Positions 49,826-63,169 of a DNA stretch of 64,000 bases are shown one piece after another. The notes beneath the pieces were generated by a model. That model was not told the DNA's origin and ran no database searches. It was given only the letters and a program-made list of their open reading frames with translations. The translations under genes and the position numbers were made by a program. Every line of letters starts with the position of its first letter. Positions within the stretch are counted from its first letter, which is position 1. Source of the DNA: Parus major (lineage: Eukaryota > Chordata > Aves > Passeriformes > Paridae); assembly GCF_001522545.3 (NCBI RefSeq), contig NC_031770.1, positions 11,671,239 through 11,735,238 of the forward strand. Reading direction: 5' to 3'.

Positions 49826-52800
49826 TTTTGGTGAGGTACTTTCAGCAGAAGGAGTGTATATATATGTCTTATTTAGCTCTTCAAGGTGGTCAGACAGCAA
49901 AAAATAAAGAATCGATGGAAAAAGTCTCATATACACAGCCCAACCTATCTTACAAGGTTCTCTTTCATGCAAGAAAAATTTTAAGCAGCTTTGTTGGAAA
50001 AAATATTTTCTCATTTTACAGGATTATAGCATTCTTAAAATTAAACTTATAAATACCAAGTACACCCTGTGGGAATTCCTAATGAATATATGAGATCTTT
50101 CCTATGTTGGCTTGCTTCAGTCCCAGTAACCACGATTGAAGTGCTCAAAACACAAGCCACACTCACACAAACATCAAGCTCAAAACTCATCAGACATGAG
50201 GTGGCTGTTAAACAGCAGAACAAAGCTATGGAATTCTATCTCTCACCATCTTACTAAGGGTCTTAATCTTACTGTGGAGGAATTGCCATATCCAACTTCA
50301 TTTCAGGACACATCCTTACCTCTGGAAGTCTACAAATTATAACAATTTAGACTGGAGTAATTCATGACCCTCTTGATCAAATTCCCCACCATGAACCACC
50401 TCAGGAGCATGATCCACCTTAAGAGCAGATCCCAGAGGTGTTATAGAATATTGATATAAACTACAGCTTTTTCTGGGTGAGGCAAAGTTGGCTAACTGCA
50501 AAACCAAAAGAAGTAGCCCAATAAACTGCAGTCTAGAAATCAGATCAATCTCCCTGTCCAATACCTGCATGGGAGGAACAACTGAAAAATAGTTGTAAAT
50601 AGAATTTAAGCATAATTTAGCTGTTACAAACATGAACATGAATGAAACAGGGTGAAGAATAAGATAAAGATATAATGAGTAGGACTGAGAGTGTTTAGAA
50701 ATAAGAAAACAAAAAACCAGCAGTTTCCAAGTGCCACTGCTCAGCAGCATTAGGGCTCAGTCAATGGCAGCAGTAGCTGCATTTACTCAGTGTCCCGCAC
50801 TGTTTTTCCAACATCATCTCCTTCCAATACAACACCAACTATAAAAATGAAATCACTCACATTGAAACAAACAAAAACCTTTACATCTTTGTACCATGCA
50901 TGAGCATCCTGTTATCAGGGTAGGATGTGTATAACAGTACAGGAAAAGAAGCTGATTAAAAAATAAATGCAGTGCACTGGACTAACAGCCCCTCAGCCCT
51001 GGAATATACCATACTACCTGCTGAACTTGAAACAGCAATGAAAAACAAGCCATACACTGTTAGGGTAAGTCTGACAGCAGGAGCTCGTAAGGTTCTGAAT
51101 TATTCCTTAAAGACACATCTTCCTTCATTGCCTGCCCCTGCTGCAGCAAACCCTGCTTAGAGAGCAGGCTCAACTCCTATCAGCTGCAGCCTAAAGTCTC
51201 CTCTGTGACATATTCTTTGCATAGGCAGGGAATGGCATCAGCCTTAGGAGTTCTGGTTTGCTGCTCACAGCATTTCACTTCTGTAAATATCAAAACATCT
51301 AAAGGTGAGGGTGCAAGATGCTGGGACTGTTTTCCATCTTTGAATGGTTTATGACCATTAAGGAGTGACTGGGAAAAACAAACAAAAAAAGCTGCAGTCA
51401 AGACAGACTGCAATCAATCAAGGTCCACATTCTCTGCTAACATGAGGCTGCACTGAGCAGAACATACATATTTAAACATGATAACAGGTGCACCTTGACA
51501 GCATTATTATGGCTACCCAGTTGTATAGCCAACTGAATTATCACTGCCTGCACAATCAAAGTAAAAGCATAGGACTAGAGGAAATCAAATAAAACCCTCA
51601 AACAAACAATACCACACTGTCAGAGACTGCATTCACACACACTACAGAGAAGTCAGACACACCAGTAATTTCTGTGCCAAACCCACCTATCTGCAGGGAG
51701 AATCAGCACAGGTAATTATGACAACAAATCATTAGGAACACACACCAGATAAGCACGCCTACACTGCCAGGGGTTTATGTGATCCTAATCCTCCCCAAAC
51801 ACATTTCAGCAGTAAAAGCAAAACAATGGGGAGCAGGAGAATTTGAAAGGGAAGTCTGTTATCTTCCAGCAATCTCCTTGACAGAGTTGCTCCAAATTTG
51901 AAACAAGCAGAACATTAAATCCAACTCCAGGAAATCCCTCTGATATCATAACCAGCTCAACCTACACTAATTTAACAGGCAAACATTATGGTCTGCTTAC
52001 AATGAACATTTAAATGCAGCTTAAGTATCTGTACCTGCAAAATCAATATAAATCACTACTGAAAAGCTTGAGTAGTCTGCTGGCAGCCAAAACAAATATA
52101 TCTGAATAAAAGCAAGAACTAAACAGAGGTTGTACTTATGATACCAGACTCAACCTACACCTGACACACAGGGGTATGTTGTCATCATCTGATCCTGGAC
52201 CAGACAGTGACCAGATCCTCAGGTAATGCAAAATGTCCCATCAGGCACCTCCTCTCCCTCCTCTGCTTTTGTGCAGAGCTGGTTATTCATCTTCCATCAA
52301 ATGTGACCATTCCAAGTCAGTTTTCAGAGTGGTCAACAGTACCTTCCTTGAGTCCTTATTCTTGGAGAACAGGATTTTATCTTGAAAAAAACAGTCAGGC
52401 ACACAGCAAACTGATAACATCTGTTGCTCAATGGTCTTGTTAAAACCTACTACATCAGGTTATTAAAGGACCCACAGCCTGAGATCAATCATTTTAAATC
52501 TCCATTCCAGAGAAAGCTGTGTTCATCTTACCCATTCAAAAATTTTTATGATAGATGCAATCACCATAACCATCAAGTATTAAAAAAACATGTCAGAAAG
52601 TTATTTAGAAGTTAGGGACATAACAGTACGTTCCTGGTGAGAGATTCTGTAATTTGATTCCAATTTTGGAAGACAGGGTATTTTGCTAGGAAAATTCATG
52701 TATTTATAGATTTGCCATGTAGACTTCATATTACCAAGCACTTTCATAATAAAAATTAGCATAAACAGGACAAATGCCACTTGCTACACTGATGTCATAT

Positions 52801-53804
52801 CAGACTAAATGAGACTGAATGGGACAAATTTTTTTCAGTCTCCAAGCCCAATGCTGATCACAACAGATATTCTATTTCTTATTACACAGAAGAGGTTTCC
52901 TGGGACTGACAAAAACATGACAAATCATGCCAACTGTTAGTCACTTAAATAGTCCCTCTACAGCCCTTCTGTAAACATTTCCCCATTTTTGTAGGGAACT
53001 CTTCCCCCTAGTTAGACAGGGGAGCAGGTTCATCCTTCCTCTGTGGCCTGCAAAGCTACAGTTTCATTCTCTGATCTTCTGTCTCATCCTTTTTTAGTTT
53101 GCAGACAGCTGGTTAAGGAAACTTTCCTGTCTGACCATTCAGGAGCCACTCTGGGAGGCACACTGGCAGTACTGGATTGTCGTGACCTTACAGGCTATGT
53201 TCCTCTCGTGCTCTAGATGCCCCTTGCATGTACCTCTTGGTAAATGGGAATATTTGGTCTGGGGTCTTCTGTTTTACTTGGATTCCACAGAATCTCTGGA
53301 TGATCCAGCCAGCCAGCCCTACATCTCCCCATGCCCTTTGATTGGCAAAGGGATGGCAACAGTTCATGGCCCCTTGCCTGGGCCTCCAGACATTTCCTGC
53401 CATCCAGGGCAAAACCTGCAGCTCCCACTGCAGCTGCACACCCAGCTACCTGCACCAGGTGTGTTTCTCAACAGTTCTTCCTTTCTCCTGATTAAGCACA
53501 CCTGCTAATGTAATAAAAGAAGAAGACAACAATTTTGAGGCATTGAACCACTGTCCTTCTACAACATTATTACAAATATCAAACTTAACAGACTTAAAAC
53601 CAACAAGATTACTACAGGGTAGAGTCCAAGGTTATAGATTCCTGTGCTCAAATACTTAAGTGATTCCCAAAACAAAACCACGAAGGATTCTCAGAAGCCA
53701 GTCATGTATCAACTGACTACATTGCTGATACAAGTATCATCACTACTTGTTTAGTGTGAGAATGGCACATTCCATTTTCCTTACCTAAATCTTTAACAGC
53801 AAAC

Positions 53805-54690
53805 TAGGAACACAATAGAACAGTACATGGACTTTCCCACAGAGGTTCTAATTTGGATTTCCTAAAGAATGCCTTAATTAACACATCACCTCCAGGCTGT
53901 CTATAATGTACCTGCGTTTCAGGTAGAGTGGATGGATACCACTGAGCACACTTACTGTGCTCTTCAAACTCTCTGTGCATATAGAAAACATACTGGATTA
54001 AGTGTTCACATCCATCCAGTAAGCTGGACTCCACTGGAATTTAAGTTCCTGTTAGCTAAACACATCCCAAAGAGTTTGTAATTCTCTGGAGCCATCCATA
54101 CCTTTTGTATTTCGTTAGCTATTGCCTCTGTTCCCCCTGGGGCTTCATCACAAAACCATCCAGCCAGAGTGATTAAATATTTCTTTATCAGAACTGGTTT
54201 TACCTCAATTGTTCCTATTCCATCACCATTTTGGGTTGCTTCCCACTTTTCCTGTTGCCTCTTTTCTTCTCTTGAGCAGTCTTTCTTTTACATAGTCCAG
54301 GTATCTATCAAATTTGGCCTTTGCCTCTGGTCACCACCACAACAGCCCCTGTCCCAGAGGCTGCCCGGCCACAGCTTTTATAGCTGCACTGGGGAGGGTA
54401 ATTCCTACAGATTCCTGTAGTGCCTCTCATGTGGGCTGGGAATGCATCACAGCAATTTCTGCAGGTAACTGTACTGATTCTACCAAATTGTATATTTTGT
54501 CTCTACTACACACTCTCTTCCCTGCTGATCTGAAAAATCCCCATTCTTTCCCTAAGACTCTTGCTGCATGACCCAACCCAAAAGCACGCTGAGAATCCAC
54601 ACAGATGTCAATTCATTTTCCTTTGAAAATTGTTGGCACAGCAATGCTGTAACAGCTCAAGCTGGTGCCTCTGAGGAAGAGCCACCAACA
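53805..54690 (-). mobile_element. Decayed endogenous retrovirus pol fragment (class I/gamma-like)
   Basis: Read on the minus strand, an RNase H-like segment appears at about 54680-54430. It includes CVDSQRAFGLGHAARVLG (54600-54550) and QLPAEIAVMHSQPT (54480-54430), the pattern around the gammaretroviral RNase H aspartate and its following helices. At about 53910-53815 the integrase C-terminal (GPY/F-type) pattern follows, with GGDVLIKAFFRKSKLEPLW. In-frame stops interrupt the RNase H part and most of the integrase core appears missing: about 0.5 kb separates the two pieces where an intact gene would have more. It is a non-coding relic in TTBK1 intron 1, in the same direction as TTBK1. Flanking LTRs were not identified. 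Confidence 0.65.
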
Positions 54691-57540
54691 AAGGAATCCC
54701 TGGGATACTGCACCCTCAGTCTGTGCACTGCTTCCAGTGGTGATATTTAGTCTATGCAAGAACATCCTAGAAAAATATACAAAAATTCTTGTACATGGAA
54801 GCGAGGTCTGTTTAATTTCTTTCTGCACTGCTGTATGAGTCAGTTTCCAAGGAACAAGGGTTTTACCAAGATTATGGAGAGCTCTACAAACTAGGCATGA
54901 ATGCCTCTATAAAAGCCATTTCCACATGCCAAGAATGCCATCTAGTTCACAACTGACAGTACCTGCCTGCACTCTTCCAGAACATGTAAACAACTGCTTC
55001 CCATCCAGGAGTTTTCCTGTCTGCAGAGTTAAGCAGCTCCACGACTGAGGCATGTGCCCTCTCCTTCTGCTACCAGATTTTACACCAGCTTGTTGTGTCA
55101 GAAAAAAAACCTAAAACCCAACTAAACCCCCAATACAAACAATCAAAAACCACATCAGTAAAACCCCCAACAAAACTTTAAAATGTGTTCTTCTAGACAG
55201 ATTCATTGTCATAAACCATATTTATACTTTGATCCTTAATTTTCCAGTGCTATGCCAAATAACTGGATTCTGAGAATTTCCTATTACGGAACTAGTATGG
55301 TCATAACTTGTTTCTATAAAAAAGCATCATGAACCTAATGCCATATTTTAATGTAAAAATTATTTTCTATTCATAGCTGTAGTAAAGTACTGAAAAAGTA
55401 AATTTTGTATGTGACTTGGTCAATGCTCATAGCAATTTTTCAAACCTATCTCAATGTGCAATGAGTAATTGTGCATTCTGTGCTCAGCTTGCCAGAGTAA
55501 GCTGGCTCTTGGTGGATGTTTCTAATAATAAATACTCCACAGACAGAACAATTACTGGTCCAAGTCCAGCCTAGAATGTTTGGAAGGGGAAAAATGTATA
55601 TAATCTCATCTCAATCAGAAACATGGGCAGCAAGGTTAAAGAAAATACATTTTGCAAAAGAAGCAACAAGAACACCAGAAATACCAGCTCCTGAGCTGCC
55701 ACCAGACTTGAAAAAACGCTGCAGGACCTATGCAACCAGATAGCTCTGAAGCCTCGAAACCAAATAGCTCCTGCCATTTCCCTCAGATAACTGTCACAAG
55801 AGTGACAAACTACTTGAATACCTGCCCTTTGCATTCCCACCTTCTACATTTTCATTTTTGTCCTGTTGGCTCAATGGAAAAAAAAGCCCCATAAGCCTCA
55901 TCTCTGCTTGAGAACCAACCACTCCTTATTTCTTCATAGAAATGCGGAACAGCAGAAAGCAAAAAGTGTATCTTCAACAAAATGCTTCTTAATACAACCA
56001 AACTCAGGCTTAGACATCTATGAATAAACCATACAGGTCATGCATACAGAGCAGAGCACTGCTACAGAGAGAAGCACAAAAAAAGGAAGGCAATTCTGTC
56101 CTTTCCTACTGGTGTGAGACAGTAGAGTCCAGTAATCCATGCCTCATGGTTACTAAAAATCCTGGATAAAAAAAAAAAGGCTGAAAGGTGCCTTCCACCC
56201 GAAAACTCTATAAATGCTTGGAACTTAGTCCAAACAAAGCCCAAAAAGCAAGGGAATGTAGTGGAGAAGTACCTCCCTATTATGAAAATCTAAGAAACTG
56301 AAGGACTCTGACATTCTAGCTCACCTTCTGCTAGAAGCTGAAGCCTGACAAGTGCAAATTAGTTTTTCATGGGCGTCTTCCTTAAGAACAGGATCTGGAA
56401 CAAGAAAGATGGTAGATTCTCTTTTCAGACCAGTTGGGCACTTCTAAAAAGGCATGCTTTAGCTACTGCCAATTTTACTAAAAGCAAAGACATAAAAAAT
56501 ACTCCAAAACCCAACACCCACCCAAAAATCACATTTTGGGTGCTTAGATGCCAGTGAATGAAAGGTGACAATTAATGGGAGCACTGTTACACCATATTAT
56601 CTACATTACCCCATAAATCCTACAGAACCCTATGCTGGACTAACAGATCCAGGTTACTAATTAGCCAATCTAAAAATCTGCCTGAAATGAAGAGAAACAG
56701 TTCCCCTCTCTCTCCTTCCCAGCTCTGAACTCGTGTATGTAGGATTCTACCATGGGCCAGTGGGCCACCACAGGTTCAGTGACCTGTACTAGCAGAAAAA
56801 CTATTCCTCTTCCTAACAAATAAGGGCATTTCCTTGGTTTAGAGCTTCCTGAATTGGTTCACTGTAGGGTCAGTCAAATGCAAGTGGCAGCACAATGGAG
56901 GAGCAGTACCTCAGATCCATTTCAGCTTCAGTCAAGCTGTGCTCTGTGTTTGTCTCCACAGCAGGAAGCTCTTGGCCTTCTGTGAGATCACAGGATTTAG
57001 CCCCTTCTGCTTAAAAACACTGGAGTAACTCTGCCTGAGGCAAAGCATCTTTTTTCCCCCCAAGGATAACAAAATTTAAAGAAACCAGTTAGTTTCAATA
57101 AATAACTTGCACAACCCCATAACTAGTAAATTTTAGAAGTCTAATGCAGATAGATTCTGTTTAAATAATTCAAGACATAATTAGACCACAAAGTCTAAGT
57201 TTCCTAATACAATGTCACCACAAAGGTGACTTCTATTCTCTGGCTGAGGTGCTACAGGAAGCAAACAAGCAACTTTCATGAAATGAGGGAAACAAGCCAG
57301 ACAATTTATTAGAGTGTCCAATTAAGAGGAGCACTGTGCTGATGCCTCTATGAAGGTGAAAGTATCGGACAGCTACACCATACCCTTGTTTCAGTGAGCA
57401 GAACAGGTCCCAGGAATTTAAGCTGCATGTCAAGAAGTTATAAACCAGTCAAGGGCAGGAGCGGCACAGCATGTGCTGGGAAGCAGAGTCTCATGAAGAA
57501 CTACAAGTTCAGGGAAAAAATGGGCTGAATTTCAGAACAC

Positions 57541-57562
57541 CATACACACACACACATACACA
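57541..57562. repeat. Short CA microsatellite
   Basis: CATACACACACACACATACA with one interruption on each side. Short and ordinary. Confidence 0.85.
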
Positions 57563-60500
57563 GAGGAAGAGCAGTTTCAGGACTACAAGGTATTTAAATG
57601 GAACCCAAAAAACCAAAGAGATGCAACGAGTTTCAGAGGTATGGTAGGGAACAAAGATGAATGGATTCAAGGGTGAACATGAAGCTACCCAGGCACATTC
57701 TCCAGTGCTCCATGGAAAAGGTACTCAGAAAAAGACCAGGTCACTCCAGGGGAGAAAGAGTACTACATACTACAAAATAAACAGACAGACTCACAGGAGA
57801 TAAAGAAATAATTTTGTATCAAGGCTAAATGGAAAAAATGTAATAGTAAAGCTACCCCATCAGACCAGAATAAAGCAGCAAGTGATTTGCCATGTGAGAA
57901 CAGATGGCCTGTGCCTTTAGGAAACAGGAGGCATTGGGGAACTTCAGTTCCCTCATGCAGATCAGGATATATTACCAAGATGAAATTTTAAATATAACTT
58001 GCAAATAATTCCACTTTGTTGAACAGAACTGTATCACCTTTAAAAAGAAAAAAAAAAAAAAAAATTCTTTGGCCAGTGCAACTTCTACTTCATTTTAATT
58101 CTGACTTACTGGGCCAACAGAAGATTTTTAGAATAGAAGATGTGTGCAAAGGAAGAAAACAGTACAAATTATTCCAAGCAATGATGTTTTTTCCTGATGA
58201 TGTAAAAGAGATTAAGTAAATTCTTATGGATATAATCTACATATTTTCTACCCAAACATTACAAGAGGCCACCCAGCAAGTCTGCTAAATGATGGACAGA
58301 TAAGAAATGGGAAAACCGAAGGGAAGATCAGAAAGAAGATGCTAAGGATTTTTGGCTGCTGCTAATTTTGAAGAGCTCTGCAGAGGATCTGGAAAATCAG
58401 TCTTCCACAACAGACATGTTTGGAAAACTAAAGATTAAAAATTAAACTAAGTGGCAGGCAGAACAGAGAAGCCGTGATTTATAGATCTATTAGGATAGGC
58501 AAGGTGCTTTTAGGAAGACTGAACAAGCTCAGATATGTGTGGTATCAGGCCAAAGGCCTTGGAAATTAGGATGTTCCAGGATAAAACTAAAGTTTCTCTA
58601 AAACTAGTAACTGGCTAAAAGGAAGGAAAACACATAGGAATGCAGAGCTAGGTTTCACAACAGAGTGCTCTTAGCACACAGGTCACACCTTGTGTACATG
58701 GAAAATTACTCAGGCCAACATATATAAAGGATGAAAAGCTGCATCCTGCACCACCAAGGTTGATAAGGGGTGTAACCACGGCAAGCAGTGTGCCCATCTT
58801 CTTAGCCTTTCCTTGAACATCATCTCTTGGTCAATGATAAAGGACTGGAGCAATCCAGGGGTTTGGCCTGAGCAACTGAGTTTATGATCCTGTAATCAGA
58901 ACCTTTTCACCAGACATCAATGTCTCCCTTTGTCTTTTCCCATTTGACTGGGAGGCCACCAAAGCTTTGTACCCAGGCAGCTCCTGGGCTGACAGTGGGC
59001 CTGACAACATCTCCTGCTGCACAGAGAGAGAGGAATCAACTTCCATCTGCCACAGCTGACACCAGATCTCTTTCAGAAGGCAGAGATGCCTCATTTCTTC
59101 TAAGAGGAAATCTGTGCCCATAGGCATTCTCTGCTCTCCATTGCACCTATCTGGCTGGAGCCAGCCCAGGATCCAGTTTGTTCCTTTCATATTGCTCACT
59201 AAATTAAAGATGACACAGCTTGACACCAAAAGGAAAGGGTTTCCAAACACATCTTATTTGATTAGCTCTACAGTCCATCACACTGTCAACATCTTCCTTC
59301 TCAGCTACAAAAAAAGATCCTTCCCCATGTGTGTAGCTCTTCATTAGTGGAGAAGGCCCAACAGAAAACAGCGTGGGACTAGGTAAGACCAAAAGGGACT
59401 AAGGGATTGTGAATCCCATGAAAAAACCTACTGTGGCAGTTTTATATTTTCCCCGCCGAGTCTTACATATTTATCTACCCACCAGTTTCCAAAAAAACAG
59501 AAACGTTCATGTGAAAAACCACTTGATACATTAATGTCCAAGACATATTGCTGTTGCTAGATAATTTTCCATACTTTTGGGGATAACTGTTGTGCCTCTC
59601 GACAGTGTGATCCACAGGCAATAGGCACTGTTGTGGAGAACACCATGGACTGGCCTGACCAACAAGGATTGCCACTGTCCAGTTCATAGCTGGGAAAACT
59701 CGCACGTGCAAGGGAGTCCCAGTTTTCAGATGCACCACATAAAAGCCACATCATCTCCCTCACCTCTCATTCCTAAAGCTTCAGTAAATACCCAACAGAT
59801 TCTCCCACTCTTCCTCTGGACTAGGGAGGGAGATCTCATAGCTGGCCTTCCTTATTCCTCCCTCTCAAAACAGTCATAACATTGATTCCAATCAGATTGT
59901 GTCCCACAATGACATTTAAGGGGATTTCATGATGTTTCAGAGCAATAGCCACTTTTTGTGTTATCTTTGGTGGAAGAAGGGGAGGGAAGCACCAGTTCTG
60001 TCCACTCTTTATCTTGCTCAGTAAGCTAGCAGAGCTAAAACAGGTTTTAGCAAATGCTTCCATAATCACTCCAGCAAATATTTAGCTGTGCCTTGCAACG
60101 CTCCAAGTAGAAGACACCAATGAAACCCACACATCCTTAAAAATGAAGGAAGTTTACAAAGTCCTTGGAGATTTCATAAACACCTATTCCTCTACAAGGA
60201 CCTATTTTCTGGCCTCTGCTCTGTTTTCAAAGTGAATCAATGTTACTGGAAGGTCACTATGGAGCTTTGGCAAACAAATCTAAACTAGGAGCTTCCCAGG
60301 ATGAGGAACTGCTCCTGAAGTGTTTTTCTGGACGCTGCACATTGATACACACATAGATAAGACTAAGGCAGAAGACTGACAGGACACAGTTGAAGAGATG
60401 AGCCCACAGCAAGACCCATGAGAGAGAAGTGTGCTACCTAATAAACCATAAAGTGATGTCTCAATCTTTCCATAAGAGAGGGCAAGAAACAGCATGAAGG

Positions 60501-62521
60501 GATTCCCACACTGAAAATATAGAAGAAAGAGGGATTTGGCTCTTCCTGGATCTGTCTGATCATTCCTACTTTGAAAAGCAAGTGCCAACTGCTTCCATTG
60601 GAGGAGAGCTCCAGGCTGCCTGTTGCAGCATGGAGATGCACTCACCTTCTCCAGCAAACACTGGGGATGGTGAGGGAAGGAAATCCACACATGGGCCATG
60701 AGCACCACTTCACCAGCACCAACGCTGGCAGCTGATGGAATAGATTTCCTAGCACTAGAGACACTCCTTTCTGGGGGAGCTGACTTTTGATTGGGATTGA
60801 TAGGGATCTGACTTGTCCCTTGAAGACTATTCAAAAAACAAACTAAACGATTAGGGAGGTGTCCCCAAGGCTGAACCTGACAAAAGTGTTCTACAAGAGA
60901 TGCCAGTGTTTTATTTTGCCAGAGAAGAAGAACTAGCCTACTCCTGAAGGAATGAGATTATCACAAAGCATGCAAAAGCACACAGCAGTAACAGCAGTGA
61001 ATGCCACATACACCATTCATGAGAACCACATCTCAAAAGTTTCTGACTCCACCTGTATCACCATGAGGATGCTCCTTAGGAGCTGGATGATCACTGGCAC
61101 ACAAAGGAAAAAAGCCAGAACGTTAACACATCATTCCTATTCTGCCCCTCTATCCTCCCAAAAGAAGGCAGCACACTGAAATGTGGTGACACACTGACAC
61201 TCCTGAGACAGAACTAATGCTGTTTAGTCAACGTACCTATAAAGGCACAGCACATACTAGCACTGCTGCTGAGGGGGCATTAGCACACCCTGTAGCACAA
61301 CACAATACGAGGCTAAATTCCACTCATAGAAAGTCCCCAGCCTGAAAATCTCTGTTGTGACTCACTGAGAAGTTTGTTGCTAAAAGGCAACATTTTCAGT
61401 GACACTACAAGAAATCCATGTGAAATGGTAGAATTAGGAAACTTTTCCTTCTATCAATCAAAACACCTTGCAAGCCTAAGAAAATTCAATATAAATAGAT
61501 TTGGTTTAAACCGCTCAGAAACATGATACCAACAGGTATTAAAGTCCCCACCCCCCAAAACCCACAGTGGGTCTTGAACGTGTCATGCAAGTTGCTGTCA
61601 GAGTGACGGTGTCACTCCAGTGCTTCGTACAGCATTCTGGTTCCCTGTTAAACCCTAAATGCACGTCAAGGTCATGGTGTTCATCTCGAGAGTCCTCAGT
61701 GGGTCAGACCCAGGTTACCGGATACCTCCACTCCCGGAATGCAGGGAAAGCACAATGGCTGTGGACACATCCAGCAATGTCAGCTTGGGCGCCACGAGCA
61801 GTACTGACACCACAGCGGGAGCCTCTGAGCCCCAAAGCTTCAGGAGACACGGCCACGCACACAGGAGCACCATTTCCACCCCGCCAAAGAGAAGAAACTC
61901 TCAGCCTCCTGCCTGAAGCCCGAATACGACGGAGTTATCCCAACATAACGCGACAGAAGCGCTCCCTCCCCAGAGACCTCTAAGGAGCGGGCTGGCTTTC
62001 CACATGCGGCTGGACAAGCACCCGGTGGCTCCCGGCAGGATGCCGTGCCCAGCCCCGGGCGGCACCTGACCTCCTGAGGTGGCCGACACCCTCCGTGGGT
62101 TTCCCTAGAGCCCAGCCCGGCACAAGGCCGCGATTGCCTTCGCACCTCTGCCCCCGCCCGACACCAGGACCAGCGGCGGCGGCCCCCGGTACCACCCGGC
62201 GGGGCCGCTCCCTCCGGCGGAGCCTCTCAGGGCTCGGGGCGCCCCCGCCCCTGCCGTGCACAGCGCAGCGAGGCCACGGCCCGCCCTCCCGCGGCGGCAG
62301 CCCTGGGCATCGCCGCGACCCCCGGCCTGGGCAGGAGCGGCGCTGAGGGGCGGCCGCCGCCCGGGCCCCCGCCCTGCCCTGCCCTCACCTCGGGCCGTCC
62401 CGCCTCCCCCCGCCGAGGAGGTGGCCGCGTCCGCCCCTGCACTGCAGCTGCCGGCACGCCGCCCCCCCACTCCCCGCCGCCCCTCTCGGCAGTTGGTTCG
62501 CCCCACCCGGCCCACCTTCTC

Positions 62522-62526
62522 ATTGG
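62522..62526 (-). promoter_or_regulatory. CCAAT box (minus-strand orientation)
   Basis: The plus strand reads CATTGGTGG, so the minus strand reads CCACCAATG, an NF-Y type CCAAT box inside the CpG island. It lies upstream of the 62389 donor in the TTBK1 direction. A single pentamer match is weak by itself; its position in the island gives it some weight. Confidence 0.45.
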
Positions 62527-62642
62527 TGGTACCGGGCTGTCACTCCGCCGCTGGCCCGCCCACCCCCCTGGGCACGCTGGGAACCCGAGTCCCGTGCACG
62601 GGACTCTCTCCCTTCGGCTGGAGACGCCGGGTGGGGCGGTAA

Positions 62643-62667
62643 ACTACATCTCCCGCAGTGCCCCGCG
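62643..62667 (+). promoter_or_regulatory. ZNF143/THAP11-type (SBS2-like) motif
   Basis: The sequence begins ACTACATCTCCCGCAGTGCC and continues to CCGCG. It follows the extended Staf/ZNF143 layout ACTACANNTCCC then a TGC-containing core, with differences within the AGAA part. Such motifs are common in housekeeping and bidirectional CpG-island promoters. A second related motif lies about 330 bp to the right. Confidence 0.6.
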
Positions 62668-62976
62668 CGGAGCCCCGGCGCGGCCCGGCCCGGTGCAGTC
62701 CCCAGTCCCGCATCTCTCAGGCTGCCAGCGGGACGGTCTCTCCCTCCCTCCCTTCCCCGCCCGTGCCCGCCGCGGCCCGGCCCAGCCCGGCCCAGCTCAC
62801 CTGACCCCGCCGCCGCCGGCGCCTCCCGCTGCGGCCGGCGCAGGCAGCGCATACCCCACGCCCTTCAGTGCGGCTCGTCGGGCGCGGTGCCGCCGGCCCG
62901 GCGCGCTGCGGCTGCGGCTGTGGGACGGGCCGACCCCGAGCGCATCCTCCCCCTCGGAGCCGCGGCGGGCGGCGGG

Positions 62977-62997
62977 ATTCGCCCACAATGCACCGCG
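62977..62997 (+). promoter_or_regulatory. ZNF143/THAP11-type (SBS1-like) motif
   Basis: The core CCCACAATGCACCGCG closely matches the short ZNF143 site (CCCANAATGC with a GCG end). It is in the same orientation as the motif at 62643. It lies next to a cluster of GC boxes on its right. Confidence 0.6.
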
Positions 62998-63038
62998 CGC
63001 CGCACCGACAGCATCAGCCTGACATCACCCGCGGGCCG

Positions 63039-63079
63039 TCCCCGCCCGGCCGGGCCCGCCCCGGGCCCGCCCCGCCTCC
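63039..63079. promoter_or_regulatory. Cluster of GC boxes (Sp1/KLF type)
   Basis: Several CCCGCCC or CCGCCCC words occur within about 40 bp, the reverse of the Sp1 GC box. A one-mismatch CRE (TGACATCA) lies just left at about 63020. This is a typical core-promoter composition and could serve either direction. Confidence 0.5.
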
Positions 63080-63169
63080 ACCTTCAACCGGCACCGGGCA
63101 CCGACTGGCGGCACATGCGGCTGGCACCGCAGCGCACCGTGACTCCGTGTGCTGGGAAGCGCACTGGAG

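Larger units (their letters stand above)
46700..62388 (-). other. TTBK1 5' intron (between inferred noncoding first exon and start-codon exon)
   Basis: The 3' end is certain (acceptor before 46699). The 5' end is inferred and would be 62388 or 62800 depending on which donor in the CpG island is used. The intron contains a LINE-like tail near 49745-49825, a decayed retroviral pol relic at about 53805-54690, a CA repeat near 57541 and a 15-A run near 58050. The rest is AT-rich with no exon recognised. Minus-strand open frames such as 60280-60834 look accidental. Confidence 0.6.
62389..62801 (-). other. Candidate TTBK1 noncoding first exon region with two possible donors
   Basis: Two minus-strand sites match the donor consensus. 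One is GTCAG|GTGAGC with exon end at 62801 (GT at 62800-62799). The other is CCGAG|GTGAGG with exon end at 62389 (GT at 62388-62387). Either could splice to 46699. The downstream donor sits about 135 nt after an inverted CCAAT box (62522-62526), a sensible distance for a short leader exon. The upstream donor would need a start site beyond 62801, near the GC boxes at about 63040-63080. Transcription start sites cannot be read from sequence, so this is inference. Confidence 0.4.

Noticed and set aside
53188..53508. Open frames on both strands next to the pol relic
   Set aside because: Neither reading could be tied to env, gag or another retroviral protein, so the relic was not extended over it.
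60280..60834. 184-codon minus-strand open frame, the longest in the window
   Set aside because: No recognisable domain, no splice or promoter context. About one open frame of this size is expected by chance in 64 kb read in six frames.
61567..61983. 138-codon plus-strand open frame at the island's left shore
   Set aside because: No domain, and an overlapping open frame in another register of the same strand. It looks like a composition effect.
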